Assembly: GCA_030446505.1 (NCBI GenBank)
Contig: JAUJND010000001.1
Location: 62,001-126,000, forward strand
Direction: 5' to 3'
DNA length: 64,000 nucleotides
DNA from: Chroococcidiopsidaceae cyanobacterium YX2bin18
Lineage (GTDB): Bacteria > Cyanobacteriota > Cyanobacteriia > Cyanobacteriales > Chroococcidiopsidaceae
Below are positions 10,673 through 21,788 of the stretch, one piece after another. The position numbers were made by a program, and so were the translations under genes. The stretch's first letter is position 1, and every line of letters begins with the position of its first letter. The notes under the pieces were generated by a model. It worked only from the letters and a program-made list of their open reading frames with translations, did not search any database and had not been told where the DNA came from.

Positions 10673-11316
10673 TTAGGAACTAGTTTCCTGGTTCTGTTCT
10701 TCAATCGTGGAACTCCAGTCACCGTTCTCTACCCCCAGCAAGCTTGTTTGCGGAGATCCAGCGTCTCTCTGCAACTCATTGAACAGCGTTGTATCAGCCA
10801 TCGCTTTGCGGAGTTTGAGCTTTTTCTCTTCGTAGGCGTTGCGCTCCTCTGCTAACATTGTTGCCCGTGCTGCTTCTCCTACGGTGCTAGCCCACTGACT
10901 CGGCTCAGCGTTACCAGGAGGGAGGCTATTGAGGTTGCTTAGCCAGGCGTGGCGCACCTCCTCCATTGCATCACGTTTTGGGTACTTGAATGTCTGTACT
11001 TTTACAAAAGCACAGGTCTCAGTACCGTTAACAACCAGATGAGCTTTGAGGGCAAGCAGGATATTGCGTGAGTAGCCGATGTATTGGGTGCGACCTGCTG
11101 TATCAACACAGCGTACACACCTGCAACCTTGGTGTTTGCCGGGTGCTTTAGCCAAGTTTCAAGGGGTAACACTGCTTCTGCGTCACTGTCAAGGCTAGGA
11201 GTTGCATTTATCTCATTAGGAGTATGCTCGTCATTGGAGTGATACAAAAAGTCATGGAGTCCCCGGTGTGCTTCCGGAACATTTTGGTGTTCGATTGACA
11301 CGTTCTTTTTATCCAT
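10673..11316 (-). pseudogene. GIY-YIG-like nuclease domain protein, split by one frameshift
   Basis: KVAGVYAV (upstream frame) joins DTAGRTQYIGYSRNILLALKAH (downstream frame) near 11100. Confidence 0.65.
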
Positions 11317-11594
11317 CTTGTTAAAAGTTGAGTTATCTTCAGCCCTTGCTAGCCTAAAAACATAACGGCAAACACGGGAGCTATAAATGAGAATTCCCCT
11401 ACTGATGCTCCCACATTTTAGCGTTGCAACAGCTTAATCGCTGAGTTGTAGGTAGTGCTATTAGCGCGATCGCCCTGCTTGTAGTTGGGATGACTCTGTT
11501 TACCCGGCACTAAAAACAAAGTCTTACCTGGAGCGCTGCTCAAATACTCTAGTACAGGAGGGTAGCAATCTATACTCTGAATTCGGATATCTTC

Positions 11595-12227
11595 TTAGCG
11601 TGCTTGTTGTTCCAAATATTTACTTAATGCATAAGCCATATCCCCACGAGTCATCGGCTGCAAAGGGTTAATGTTGTTTTGTTGATCTGTATTGACAAAA
11701 CCTTCATTTAAAGCAGTAGCTAAAGATTTTCTTGCCCAAGCAGGGATAGATGCTACATCCGGATATTTGGCTAAAATTGCTTCAACAGTATTATCGGGGA
11801 ACTGAAACACGCCATAAGCTTGAGCAAAAATAGCAAAGGCTTCTGCTCTAGTTATCTTCTGGTTAGGAAAAAACATATCCCCCCGATAGCCTTTCATAAT
11901 GCCAGTTTTTAGGACTGTCTGGATGTCCTCAAAGTAAGCGTAAGTGTTTGGTACATCTTGCACTTCAATCAAAGTTTCTTGATTTGCAGCTGCTCTTTTG
12001 TCTAATTGAAATGCTTTAACTAAAATTGAGGCAAGTTCTGCACGACTAAGCAGTAGTTCTGCATGAAACTGTCCATCTGCAAGGTTAGACATCAAGCCAG
12101 TAGTAAGCACTTGCTCGATAGGATCAGACAAGGGTTGCACAGGTTGGGCTTGAGCTTGAATAATTACTGAACCTTGAAGTACTACAACTAGGCAAAGGGT
12201 AATAGCATGGTGCATAACTAAAATCAC
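11595..12227 (-). CDS. S-layer homology (SLH) domain protein
   Basis: SLH repeats (LSRAELASILVKAF, ITRAEAFAIFAQAYGV, PMTRGDMAYALSKYL) plus signal peptide. Confidence 0.85.
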   Translation of the reverse strand: MILVMHHAITLCLVVVLQGSVIIQAQAQPVQPLSDPIEQVLTTGLMSNLADGQFHAELLLSRAELASILVKAFQLDKRAAANQETLIEVQDVPNTYAYFEDIQTVLKTGIMKGYRGDMFFPNQKITRAEAFAIFAQAYGVFQFPDNTVEAILAKYPDVASIPAWARKSLATALNEGFVNTDQQNNINPLQPMTRGDMAYALSKYLEQQAR

Positions 12228-12372
12228 TTCTAACCCGTTATCACTTTACAAAAACTCTGCTCGAATGCTGTTCGCCGAATTCAGTTTAATCAAAGTAATC
12301 AATAGCACAGTTAATCTAAGTCTTGTGACTTGTGACAAAGTTGTGTGAACAACTTAAAAGATAAATCTCCTA

Positions 12373-13059
12373 ATGGCATCCGATATCCAGCTACTTCCTC
12401 GCCTCCATGCTAAATCAGTACGAGAGAATGGCAACCAATACTATGTGAATATCAAGGGTGATCGCCTCCCTAGTGTGACAACAATCCTTAATGCCACCAA
12501 ACCGCAAGCAGATCGAGATCGATTGTTTAACTGGCGACAACGGGTTGGGACAAATGAAGCAAACCGCATTTCCGGAACCGCCAGCCGTCGCGGAACGCAA
12601 ACCCATAAGCAGATTCAACGCTACCTCCAAGGTTTAGATACCCCTTGTCCTGAAGCCAGCCGCCCATATTGGCAAAGTATAGAACCAGTTTTGCAAAATA
12701 TCGACGCTGTGCGGCTAATTGAAAGCCCGGTTTTTCACTATGAGATGAGTTATGCCGGGATAGTGGATTGCGTTGCTAGTTACCAGGGCATTCCCTGTAT
12801 CTGTGAGTGGAAAACGGCAGATAAACCCAAGGGTTCTGTTGAACGTTTGTATGAGTATCCGCTGCAATTATCAGCGTATCTAGGAGCAGTTAATCAGTAT
12901 TATCAGGATTATGGGATTAAGCTAAATCATGCCCTGCTGGTTGTAGCAATTCCAGAGTTGCCAGCTGAAGTGTTTTTGTTTGAGCAATTAGCGATGGAAG
13001 ATTACTGGCAGCAGTGGCTGGGAAGAGTCGCTGAATATTGGAAACGCAGAACGCGTTAG
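12373..13059 (+). CDS. PD-(D/E)XK nuclease, MGME1-like exonuclease
   Basis: LPSVTTILNATKP, RGTQTHKQIQRYL, YAGIVDCVA...CICEWKTADKPK. Confidence 0.7.
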   Translation: MASDIQLLPRLHAKSVRENGNQYYVNIKGDRLPSVTTILNATKPQADRDRLFNWRQRVGTNEANRISGTASRRGTQTHKQIQRYLQGLDTPCPEASRPYWQSIEPVLQNIDAVRLIESPVFHYEMSYAGIVDCVASYQGIPCICEWKTADKPKGSVERLYEYPLQLSAYLGAVNQYYQDYGIKLNHALLVVAIPELPAEVFLFEQLAMEDYWQQWLGRVAEYWKRRTR

Positions 13060-13104
13060 CGCCAGCTTGATGTGTAACTCTTAAAGTAGGTACTAATAAT
13101 AATT

Positions 13105-13635
13105 ATGTCTAATTCTCCTTTAGAAGTTCCGGTAACGTTTGAGCAGGCGATCGCTCAAACACAAGCTTTAATATCTCAAGCAGAAGTAGAAGAATCACCA
13201 GAACTAGCAGTAGTGATCGCCGAGTTAGTCAAAACTGAAACTGGTGCCAGAGGATTTTTAGCTACTTATATCAAATCAGAATCAATAGCAGATAATCCCT
13301 CAATAACTGTGGTTCAAGCATTGAAGTCAAATCCAAATGTTGTAGAAGATTTAATTGTTAAAAATTTAGCAATGTCAGTAGCACAGGTAGTTTTCCATCG
13401 CCGAAATCACAAAGAAGATCTGGCTGAGGCTTCAGAACAAGTGCGTCAGCGTACAGCCCGATTGATAAAACTAGTTAATATGCCTGCTGTTTACGATTGC
13501 TCCGAAAAACTATTGGCAAGTGCCACAACAGGAGAAGGCAGCTACAAAGACTTTCTAGAACGCTGGGGTTATGATGCTGAACAACGGCAGGTAATCTGTA
13601 AAGCATTACAGCAAGTAATCTCTGAGCCGAGATAA
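13105..13635 (+). CDS. Conserved hypothetical protein
   Basis: Clean 176-aa ORF collinear with the flanking nuclease and TPR genes. Confidence 0.65.
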   Translation: MSNSPLEVPVTFEQAIAQTQALISQAEVEESPELAVVIAELVKTETGARGFLATYIKSESIADNPSITVVQALKSNPNVVEDLIVKNLAMSVAQVVFHRRNHKEDLAEASEQVRQRTARLIKLVNMPAVYDCSEKLLASATTGEGSYKDFLERWGYDAEQRQVICKALQQVISEPR

Positions 13636-13679
13636 CAATCAAGACCAATTATCATCCCTTGCTCCTTGTTGGAGGCATA

Positions 13680-15533
13680 ATGTCGGATACCTCAGTGCGC
13701 GATCGCTACTTAGCCTTAATTGACCAAATTGTTCAAGCTACCCTCAAGGGACAAATTCGCTCTAAAGAGCAGGTTTATCAACTGCTACAAGATGTTACAC
13801 CAGGCACGGGAGAAATATTTGAGCGCTGTTTAGCGGAGCGAATAGACACAACTCAGCAGCAAAAAGACACGCAAACCGATGAGTTGAAGCAAGCAAAAGC
13901 GATCCGTAGCTTCCGCGCGCTTACAAACTATTCAGTCAGAGTGGAGCGGCGACAGTTGCAAAATCAAGTGTCTGACACACTGTCACTAGCTCGGCAAACA
14001 ATTACAACCGCACCAGGCGATCGCCTGACAGCGTTGTTGCAAGTTATCGACCCGAATCGCACACCCAGATTAAGCTTAGAGCAACTCCAGCAACTTGCTA
14101 AAGCGCTATCAAGTTCTGACCCTGAAGACAAAGAATTGCAGCAACTAGCAGCGGGCTTAACTTCAGGTTTAGGATCATGGCAGAGACTACAAGAATACTT
14201 AGTCAGCTGGATGTACGAACAGAAAGGAGTACTTGGTTTTGAGGGTGTACCAGGACAACGCAGTCCTTGGGCGATTTGGGCAACTCAGGTAAATAGTACC
14301 AGTATCCAATCACTGTTTCAGACTTTAGCTTTGAACCAGTCGGTAGCTGAGTGGACAAGTCAGCAGCGTCATCTTACTCTGAGTGACTGGGTGGAAATAG
14401 CCGTAGTTATGCAGTGCTTGCAACAAGGGCTGGTTAGCTGGTTTGATCAACAGGCTTACGATCCCAAAGTCGGAGCAAAACTATCAATTTCTACCTTTTT
14501 GACTTTTGCTGTGATTTGGTCTGAGTTAGCTAATGGTTTTAGTATGGCAAGTTCTGCTAGTGACTCTAACCGCTTCACCAATGGTTGTTTTCAGATTACA
14601 TTACAGATCCTCAGAAGTTTTGCCCAACAGAATTACTTTCCTCTTTATGGCGGCATTTTTGCATCTTTTAGTGGCGATAATTTGCGCTCTGCCCTCAACT
14701 ACCTAGATGAACCTCTACGCCAAGTCGAAGGTACTCAAGAAAAAGCGCGGATTCTAACTTTACTAGGCTATTCTCTCCGGGCTTTGGGGCAGTTAGAAGC
14801 AGCAAAAACATTTCAGGAGCAAGCATTGGAGATTGCACGTGCAGCAGGCGATCGCGCTTGTGAAATTGCTAACTTAAATCACCTTAGCCGTGCCTGTGTC
14901 GCTCAAAAAGACTATGAAATGGCAATTAGCTACAGTCAACGTGCCTTAATTCTGGCGCGTCAATCTGGCGATCGCTTAGGAGAAGCTAATGCGCTAGCTA
15001 ATCTTGGCTACAGTGAGGTGTTTCAGGCGCAACAATCGGAACATACTGAATCAGAGGTATATGAAACAGCAATTCATTACCTGCAACAAGGGTTACAGTT
15101 ATCACAGCGATTGGGCGATAACCAAAGCCAGGCTTTATGTTGCAGCAGTTTGGGGATTGCTTATTTAGTTCTCTCCCAACCCGAAGCCGCAATTCCTTAC
15201 CTAGAATCGGGCTTACAAGCTGCTCAATTCTCAGGTGACTTATATCTTCAAGGGCTGAATCTAGCTTCCTTGGCAGAAGCGTACTACGGTCAGCAAAACA
15301 TTGAGAAAGCTATCTATACAAGCAGCTTGGGTATGTATCTCCTAGAGCAAATTGCCTCTCCCCAGTGGCGACAAGCGGCAGGATTACTCACGATTTTGCA
15401 GGGACAAATGGGAGGTGAAGCTTTTGCGGCTTTACTTAAACAGTCTCGTCCGCAAATTATTAAAGTTATTGGCATAGATGGCTATGACTATATTCCCCAA
15501 TTATTAGAAGAATATAGGCGATCGCTCCTGTGA
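13680..15533 (+). CDS. TPR-repeat protein
   Basis: Multiple TPR units (LEAAKTFQEQALEIARAAGD, YEMAISYSQRALILARQSGDRLGEANALANLG). Confidence 0.85.
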   Translation: MSDTSVRDRYLALIDQIVQATLKGQIRSKEQVYQLLQDVTPGTGEIFERCLAERIDTTQQQKDTQTDELKQAKAIRSFRALTNYSVRVERRQLQNQVSDTLSLARQTITTAPGDRLTALLQVIDPNRTPRLSLEQLQQLAKALSSSDPEDKELQQLAAGLTSGLGSWQRLQEYLVSWMYEQKGVLGFEGVPGQRSPWAIWATQVNSTSIQSLFQTLALNQSVAEWTSQQRHLTLSDWVEIAVVMQCLQQGLVSWFDQQAYDPKVGAKLSISTFLTFAVIWSELANGFSMASSASDSNRFTNGCFQITLQILRSFAQQNYFPLYGGIFASFSGDNLRSALNYLDEPLRQVEGTQEKARILTLLGYSLRALGQLEAAKTFQEQALEIARAAGDRACEIANLNHLSRACVAQKDYEMAISYSQRALILARQSGDRLGEANALANLGYSEVFQAQQSEHTESEVYETAIHYLQQGLQLSQRLGDNQSQALCCSSLGIAYLVLSQPEAAIPYLESGLQAAQFSGDLYLQGLNLASLAEAYYGQQNIEKAIYTSSLGMYLLEQIASPQWRQAAGLLTILQGQMGGEAFAALLKQSRPQIIKVIGIDGYDYIPQLLEEYRRSLL

Positions 15534-15579
15534 CTGTGCGTGATTGAGTGGTGGCAATACCTAAATAAAGCAACTCAAC

Positions 15580-15600
15580 ACCCCCTGACTAACAGGGGGT
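15580..15600 (+). terminator. Rho-independent-like terminator
   Basis: ACCCCCTG-actaa-CAGGGGGT followed by TTATTATT. Confidence 0.7.
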
Positions 15601-15846
15601 TTATTATTGTTGACAGCTTTAAAATATTTTGATACGGCAAATACAACTTACCTTTTTACGGTTCACCACACTACTTTCATATCTTTCTTTAATTAAATTA
15701 CTAATAGAGAGAAGAAAAGCATAAAAGCTTCTCTCTAAAAAGATTAGAGGTTCTGTAATTGGGTAGATGCCTGAAGCCTCTAAATACCTTTCTTCACTTT
15801 GTTCAACTACCAAAAAAGTTATTCAGATTAAGGAGAGTATTGAGAT

Positions 15847-16386
15847 ATGGCACTAATACGTTGGGAACCATTCCGAGAAGTAGAAACGCTACGTCGTCAA
15901 ATGAATCAACTGTTTTACGATCTAGCAGAAGCTAATAGTAGTGAATCAGATATTTCTCAATCAAAACGAACAGCATGGGTTCCTGCTGTTGAACTACAAG
16001 ACAAAGGTTCTGAGTTGCTGTTAAGAGCCGAAATTCCGGGTGTAGAGGGCAAAGACCTGGATATTCAAGTAACTCAAGATGCAGTTTCAATTGCTGGTGA
16101 GCATCGTTATGAGAAACGGTCTGAATCTAATGGTAACTTTCGTTCAGAATTCCGTTATGGCAGCTTCCAAAGAGTAATTCCTTTACCAGCCAAAGTACAG
16201 AATCAGCAAGTCAAAGCAGACTTGAAGGACGGGATTTTAACGCTAAATTTACCAAAACTGCAAGAAGAGCAGAATAAGGTGTTTAAGGTGAATCTTGGTC
16301 AATCTCAAAGTGCAGCTTCTCTAGAAGCTGGTAATGGTAACGGACAAAGCACTGCATTAGAACAGAGCGTTGAAACTACTTCATAA
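15847..16386 (+). CDS. hspA: Hsp20/alpha-crystallin small heat-shock protein
   Basis: LLRAEIPGVEGKDLDIQVTQDAVSIAGEH...FRYGSFQRVIPLPAKV...LKDGILTLNLPK. Confidence 0.93.
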   Translation: MALIRWEPFREVETLRRQMNQLFYDLAEANSSESDISQSKRTAWVPAVELQDKGSELLLRAEIPGVEGKDLDIQVTQDAVSIAGEHRYEKRSESNGNFRSEFRYGSFQRVIPLPAKVQNQQVKADLKDGILTLNLPKLQEEQNKVFKVNLGQSQSAASLEAGNGNGQSTALEQSVETTS

Positions 16387-16443
16387 CGTTTGTGTTCTTG
16401 GATTTAGAAGTTGCTTTTCTGTGTTAGGTAAGTTTTGATATCC

Positions 16444-16474
16444 ACCCCAGCTGAGTTAATTGGCTGGGGTTTTT
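16444..16474 (+). terminator. Terminator downstream of hsp20
   Basis: ACCCCAGC...GCTGGGGTTTTT. Confidence 0.8.
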
Positions 16475-16606
16475 AGTTTAAAAGTATAGGATAAGAAAGA
16501 GGCGAGTCCTCACGAGCAAGTCGCTGGAGGCAGCATCACACCTCCCCTCGGTTATGACAATACCTCGTACCCACAGCGCGAAACCTGTTTTGAAATTGCC
16601 AAGTCT

Positions 16607-17083
16607 ATGCATTTAAACAAGTCAGTTACCTATTTCAGCGAACATGAGGTTTACCCTTGTCCGATTTGCCTCTACGGTCAAATTTCCCCGCTGTCACTGA
16701 TGGATGCTATGGCTTGTGACTCTTGCCGCCACATTTTCACCACTGACATAGAGAAACAACAAATTAAGATGGCGGATAGACAACCACCGCTGATTTGGCG
16801 CTGGAATGGCAAGAAGTGGGCAGAAGCGCACATAGAGGGAGTAATGGGTTGGGGTTATTGGTTAGGAGGTATTGCTTTTGTGATCCTTCCAACTACTATA
16901 CTGGGGCTGACAGTTTATACCAGACCTCCGATTCCTGGTAGTACCTTAGCTTGGCTACCAACTGTTTGGACTGGATTAGCCTTTTTATTGCATCTAGCGA
17001 TTATAGTTTGGCTAGTGATTGAGTTTTATGAATTTCCAATTTGGGCTTACTTGAAATCCAAGCGGCATTTGTTTGGGCGATGA
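16607..17083 (+). CDS. Conserved membrane protein with N-terminal zinc-ribbon-like CPIC..CDSC
   Basis: Cys pairs plus two hydrophobic segments. Confidence 0.65.
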   Translation: MHLNKSVTYFSEHEVYPCPICLYGQISPLSLMDAMACDSCRHIFTTDIEKQQIKMADRQPPLIWRWNGKKWAEAHIEGVMGWGYWLGGIAFVILPTTILGLTVYTRPPIPGSTLAWLPTVWTGLAFLLHLAIIVWLVIEFYEFPIWAYLKSKRHLFGR

Positions 17084-17248
17084 CAGATCAAGTCATACCA
17101 AAGCTTGATTGCAAATGACCACAGGAAGTGAATGAGATGATGCTGGCAAACTGTTATTATGCAGCCCATCGCGCATATTGATGTTGATTGTAAATTTGCG
17201 CGAGGTAATTCAAATTTTGACCTGTGACGTAATGGTGTCATAGAGCAT

Positions 17249-17620
17249 TTAATTACCAGATTTCATATAGCTCAATAACCAATTCGCTGCCGTTGCTCGA
17301 CGAGTCTGCCGAGGTCCAAACTCGCCTACCTTGTAACCTGCAAATCCCAGCTGTTTCAACAACTGTTTATTCTCCGTAGGAATCGAACGAGTCAGCTTTA
17401 CCGTTGCAGGGCGACTATTAATGAAATCTGGCGGTTCTGGATACTCATCCCACCATTCTGGTGCAACCTCTGTAGCGTCCCAGAAATTAGCTGATACATT
17501 GTAGCGATAACCCAGGCAGTGCCAGACTAGCTGATTCACTGTAGGATCATCAATTTGATCATTCAGAATAGCCCAGATTGTTTCTGTATTGAGTGGCGGT
17601 AGGTTAGACATTGTAAGCAA
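17249..17620 (-). CDS. Conserved cyanobacterial protein, probably DUF1823
   Basis: LVWHCLGYRYN...FWDATEVAPEWWDEYPEPPDFI. Confidence 0.6.
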   Translation of the reverse strand: MLTMSNLPPLNTETIWAILNDQIDDPTVNQLVWHCLGYRYNVSANFWDATEVAPEWWDEYPEPPDFINSRPATVKLTRSIPTENKQLLKQLGFAGYKVGEFGPRQTRRATAANWLLSYMKSGN

Positions 17621-17958
17621 ACTGAGGCTGTTGGAGGATATCTTGAGATTACACCTCCGTGATTCTAGGAGCCAGGCTCAGAAGTTGTAGGGTTTTTTCA
17701 CGCAGTTTACCCATAGCATGAATTTTATTATGCCCAGTCCAAGTTACGTTACTAGGCTACATTGCACCCTCAATCTTAGTTGGAGGACAATATAACACTA
17801 CCAACATACTGTCCATTAGCTAGCTTCTGTGACACCAAAGAAAAGAACAGCTTGGTTTGGCTCAGATCTTACTGGTAGTTGTATGCCTAATCTTTGTTCT
17901 ATCTCAAAGTTAGTTGCATTCAGGAGCAGCAAAAGCTTCCTTTAAGTAACAGTGCGCT

Positions 17959-19518
17959 CTACCGCTTGTGATGTTGCTTTGATTCAGTTTCTGGTTCTGA
18001 GTTATCTGTCAAAGGCTTAATTACTCGTGCGATCGCTTGTTGGACAAATGCCTTGACAAATTCATCGCGGCGATTCAGTTGAAACTGCCGTTGTACCACT
18101 TCCGTAATTCCACCATCACCCCAGTCTTGATCATGGCGGAAGTATTCAATAAAACTTTTACCAGCAATACGGGTTAAATAAGCTGCCGTGACACCTTGAA
18201 TTGCTCTACCAATTACAAACGTGGCTACATTCAATTGGAGTGCTGTTGACAGCAATTGAATTGCACCTTTAACAATTCCCAAACTTGCCAGAGTTTTTGC
18301 TAAAGAAAGCGCTAGTTCTCGTCCCCGCTCCAAATTCAGTTCACTACCATAAATTCTGCCAATTTCAACTACCATCTGAGCATTCACAGCAGCTGTTGCT
18401 AATAGATCCACCATCGGTAAAGGTGTCACAGAAACAACACCTGCCCCAATCCACTGGTAGCGTTCGACTACCTTATTAGCCTGACGACGACGTTGAGCAT
18501 CGATCAACTTGCGGGCTTCTTCTCCTAGCTGTTGAGATTGGAGCAGAATATTGTCAGCAACAAGGTCTTCTCCCTCTGCCCGGAGCACAGCTGCCATCCG
18601 GCGGAGCAAAGGTAGAATATCTGGCTCAGGCTGCAAAGTTTCGCCGTCTTCAAGAACTACTGGCTGAGGATTAGCAGCGATCGCTACTACATCTGTCGGC
18701 GCAATAAATTCTCGCACTCGCGATCGCAACCGCGCCAAGATAATTTCTTGGTCAGTTTCAAGATAAAGATCGGTTTTGTTCAACACAATAAGCGATCGCT
18801 TACCAATTTCTGCTAAAGCTCGCAGTGGCTCGTATTCCGAGCGGCGTAAATCATTATCTACAACAAATAACAGTAAATCTGCTTGTGTAGCTAACTGCCG
18901 TGCCAGTTGTTCTCGCTCGGTTCCAGCTACACCTGCCTCTAAAATTCCTGGTGTATCCGTAATTAAAATCTTCCGATTCAATCCTTTTAATTTCAGAGTA
19001 TAAGTTTCTCCCACCTCCGTCGTTCCCATCGGTGCATCTACTCGACCGATCATCCGCCCAATTACGGCATTTACCAGAGATGTTTTACCAGCTGAACCAG
19101 TGCCAAACACCACTACTTGCAACTCGCCGCGAGATAAAGTTGTTTCAATCTCCCGTGAACGACTAAGTAAAGCTTGCCGCGCTACTTCATCTTGAATTTG
19201 GTCTACCTGCTGCCGCACAGCTTTTAGCGTTTCTGCTGCTGCCTCAGTCTTAACCTCTGGAATTTGGATTTGTCGTTGTTGCCGCCGCGATCTCTTTTCC
19301 GCACCCTGAACCATCAGCACATAATAGACAAATGCCGCAATTAATGCCCCTATGAGTACAATTAGCAACAATAGCAGCAGGTTGCCTAGCAGCGGAGATG
19401 TCCAAGAAACTGCCCCGTAAAGCCGCGACAGGTTTTCAATCAGCCACAGCGCTAACCCTAGGATGAAAATAAGACCAACAATTAGCGTAACTAGGCGTGG
19501 TAGGGGCATCAAGAGCAA
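17959..19518 (-). CDS. Membrane GTPase with DUF697 (YcjF-like) C-terminus
   Basis: FGTGSAGKTSL, DTPGI, NKTDL G motifs; two N-terminal TM helices. Confidence 0.85.
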   Translation of the reverse strand: MLLMPLPRLVTLIVGLIFILGLALWLIENLSRLYGAVSWTSPLLGNLLLLLLIVLIGALIAAFVYYVLMVQGAEKRSRRQQRQIQIPEVKTEAAAETLKAVRQQVDQIQDEVARQALLSRSREIETTLSRGELQVVVFGTGSAGKTSLVNAVIGRMIGRVDAPMGTTEVGETYTLKLKGLNRKILITDTPGILEAGVAGTEREQLARQLATQADLLLFVVDNDLRRSEYEPLRALAEIGKRSLIVLNKTDLYLETDQEIILARLRSRVREFIAPTDVVAIAANPQPVVLEDGETLQPEPDILPLLRRMAAVLRAEGEDLVADNILLQSQQLGEEARKLIDAQRRRQANKVVERYQWIGAGVVSVTPLPMVDLLATAAVNAQMVVEIGRIYGSELNLERGRELALSLAKTLASLGIVKGAIQLLSTALQLNVATFVIGRAIQGVTAAYLTRIAGKSFIEYFRHDQDWGDGGITEVVQRQFQLNRRDEFVKAFVQQAIARVIKPLTDNSEPETESKQHHKR

Positions 19519-19624
19519 TGGTGAACAGGTAGCTAATTCTGATTTTAGTCTGCCTGGGATCTAAGACGAGTAAACCAACGCGATCGCCATTGACGACAAA
19601 ACGTTAGGACAATCGCTGTAAAAT

Positions 19625-20461
19625 CTAGCGATAGGCAACTTGTGACCCACTCCAGACTTGGTTGAGCGGTTTGCCAAAAACAATCGGTTGATCTACATCA
19701 ATTGCAGCAACGGTTTGACCATCACCACCAACCGCCCATAATGACCACTGTTCATCGCCGAGATTACCAGCGCGGAAAAGCACTTGGTTGGGGTTAACTT
19801 GACTCCAACCGAGCAAAATAGAGATGTCGTGGTTGTAAGCTGTTTGGGAAGGAGCAACAGTACTAGTACGATTTTGTGTTCGATGCCAAATCACAGCCAA
19901 GTCGGAAGCATCGGAGGAACTAAATAAACCTTCAAATTGTCGTGCCAAAAGGCGATCGCTTGTTTTAGACCAACCAACTGGAGTCAAAATTGAGATAACT
20001 CCCGGTACTTCCGTTACTACCAACGAATGATCCGCCAAGGGAGAACTAGCGTTGACTACTTGTAATTCCCCTGTTTGGAGATTTTCCACGAATATAACGC
20101 TGCTGACGCGACTGCGATACAGTTCAGGCTGCGCTTGCATTTGAATGCGACTGTAGGCAGCATACACACCATCAGGGGAAACAAGGGACGGGCTACGGTA
20201 GTAGTGCAGCCTGGCACGCTTTGAACTGCCTGCATGAGTAGCCATCACCCAATTCCAGGGAATAGGATAGGGGCTACCAAGCGGGTCACTCTGGGCTACC
20301 GCAGGCACTGTAGCTGCATTTATTGACGGGGGAGCTACGCTAACTGGTTCAGCTTTAATAGGCTGGAGCGGCGCAATCATTATTGGAGCTATCACCAGCA
20401 CAACAATCAGCAGTTTTAGGTATGGTTGAGGGCAACATCCTGTCAAGAGGCATTTGAACAT
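19625..20461 (-). CDS. Conserved cyanobacterial secreted/anchored hypothetical protein
   Basis: Intact 278-aa ORF with N-terminal TM. Confidence 0.6.
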   Translation of the reverse strand: MFKCLLTGCCPQPYLKLLIVVLVIAPIMIAPLQPIKAEPVSVAPPSINAATVPAVAQSDPLGSPYPIPWNWVMATHAGSSKRARLHYYRSPSLVSPDGVYAAYSRIQMQAQPELYRSRVSSVIFVENLQTGELQVVNASSPLADHSLVVTEVPGVISILTPVGWSKTSDRLLARQFEGLFSSSDASDLAVIWHRTQNRTSTVAPSQTAYNHDISILLGWSQVNPNQVLFRAGNLGDEQWSLWAVGGDGQTVAAIDVDQPIVFGKPLNQVWSGSQVAYR

Positions 20462-20669
20462 TGATTAAGTTTCTCTAGGCGGCTTGGTGAGCGTTTGTCG
20501 GTAGGGCGGTAGCTTTTCCATACCATCTATAACAAGGGGATCACCAAGTGAGAAGAGTAATTTATTAAAATTTTTATCGGCTTTGAAAATTGGTATTGCT
20601 CCTAACATAAAGGTTAGGTAGTTAGGACATATCAGTTATTTTTCAACTCAAAATAGCCCTTAACTTGTA

Positions 20670-21665
20670 ATGAAAGTCGTATTTTTCGGTACTCCTCAGT
20701 TCGCAGTACCCAGCCTAGAACGCTTACTAAAACATCCAGGGTTTGAAGTGTTGGCAGTTGTTACGCAGCCGGATAAACGCCGGGGTCGCGGCAATCAGAC
20801 AACGCCAACAGCCGTTAAAACTATTGCCTTGACGCATTACCTTCCTGTGTGGCAACCGCAGCGGGTGAAAAAAGATGCTGAAACGTTGAACCACCTGAAG
20901 CAGATGGAGGCAGATGTTTTTGTTGTCGTCGCTTACGGGCAAATTCTTTCCCAGGAGATTCTAGATATACCTAAACTGGGTTGCATTAATGTTCATGGCT
21001 CGATTCTGCCTAAGTACCGGGGAGCAGCTCCGATTCAGTGGTGTCTTGCTCACGGTGAGACAGAAATCGGAATTACAACAATGTTAATGGATGCGGGGAT
21101 GGATACGGGGGCAATGCTGTTGCAAGCTGTTACACCGATTCAGCTACTAGAAAATGCTCAAGATTTGGCTGCTAGGCTAGCTGGGTTAGGGGCAGATTTA
21201 TTAGTAGAAACATTATTAAAGTTGGAGCACCAGGAAATTCAACCAATTCCTCAAGATGAATCAATTGCAACTTATGCACCGTTACTTAAAAAGCAAGATT
21301 ATTTAATAGACTGGTCTAAAAGTGCGATCGCGTTACATAACCAAGCCAGAGGCTTTCCCAATTGTGTAGCGATGTTTCGCGCTCAAGTGTTGAAAATTAT
21401 CGCTACAATTCCCCTCAGCGCTGCTTATTTGCCTGAACTGCCGCCGCAATTGCGACTAGAGGATTGGTCCTCAGCCCCATCTAGCTATCCAGGTGAAGTT
21501 GTAAATATTGTTAAGGGAATTGGACCAGTTATACAAACGGGTGAAGGGCTATTATTGTTGCGGGTGGTGCAACTTGCAGGCTCACGCCCTCAGTCAGGGT
21601 GGGATTTTGCTAATGGTAGTCGTTTATCAGTGGCAGAAGTGTTAGAAAATGGGCAATTAATGTAG
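20670..21665 (+). CDS. fmt: Methionyl-tRNA formyltransferase
   Basis: [19 protein letters not shown]...[22 protein letters not shown]...[19 protein letters not shown]. Confidence 0.97.
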   Translation: MKVVFFGTPQFAVPSLERLLKHPGFEVLAVVTQPDKRRGRGNQTTPTAVKTIALTHYLPVWQPQRVKKDAETLNHLKQMEADVFVVVAYGQILSQEILDIPKLGCINVHGSILPKYRGAAPIQWCLAHGETEIGITTMLMDAGMDTGAMLLQAVTPIQLLENAQDLAARLAGLGADLLVETLLKLEHQEIQPIPQDESIATYAPLLKKQDYLIDWSKSAIALHNQARGFPNCVAMFRAQVLKIIATIPLSAAYLPELPPQLRLEDWSSAPSSYPGEVVNIVKGIGPVIQTGEGLLLLRVVQLAGSRPQSGWDFANGSRLSVAEVLENGQLM

Positions 21666-21788
21666 AGATTCGGGTTGTGTGGCAAAAACGATTTGAGGAG
21701 AGGCGATCGTTCTCAATTCGTGTTTTTTATTGAGCAATGGCAAAAAAGTTGAGACACCAACTGTATTGATGCTCGTGTATCGCCAAAG

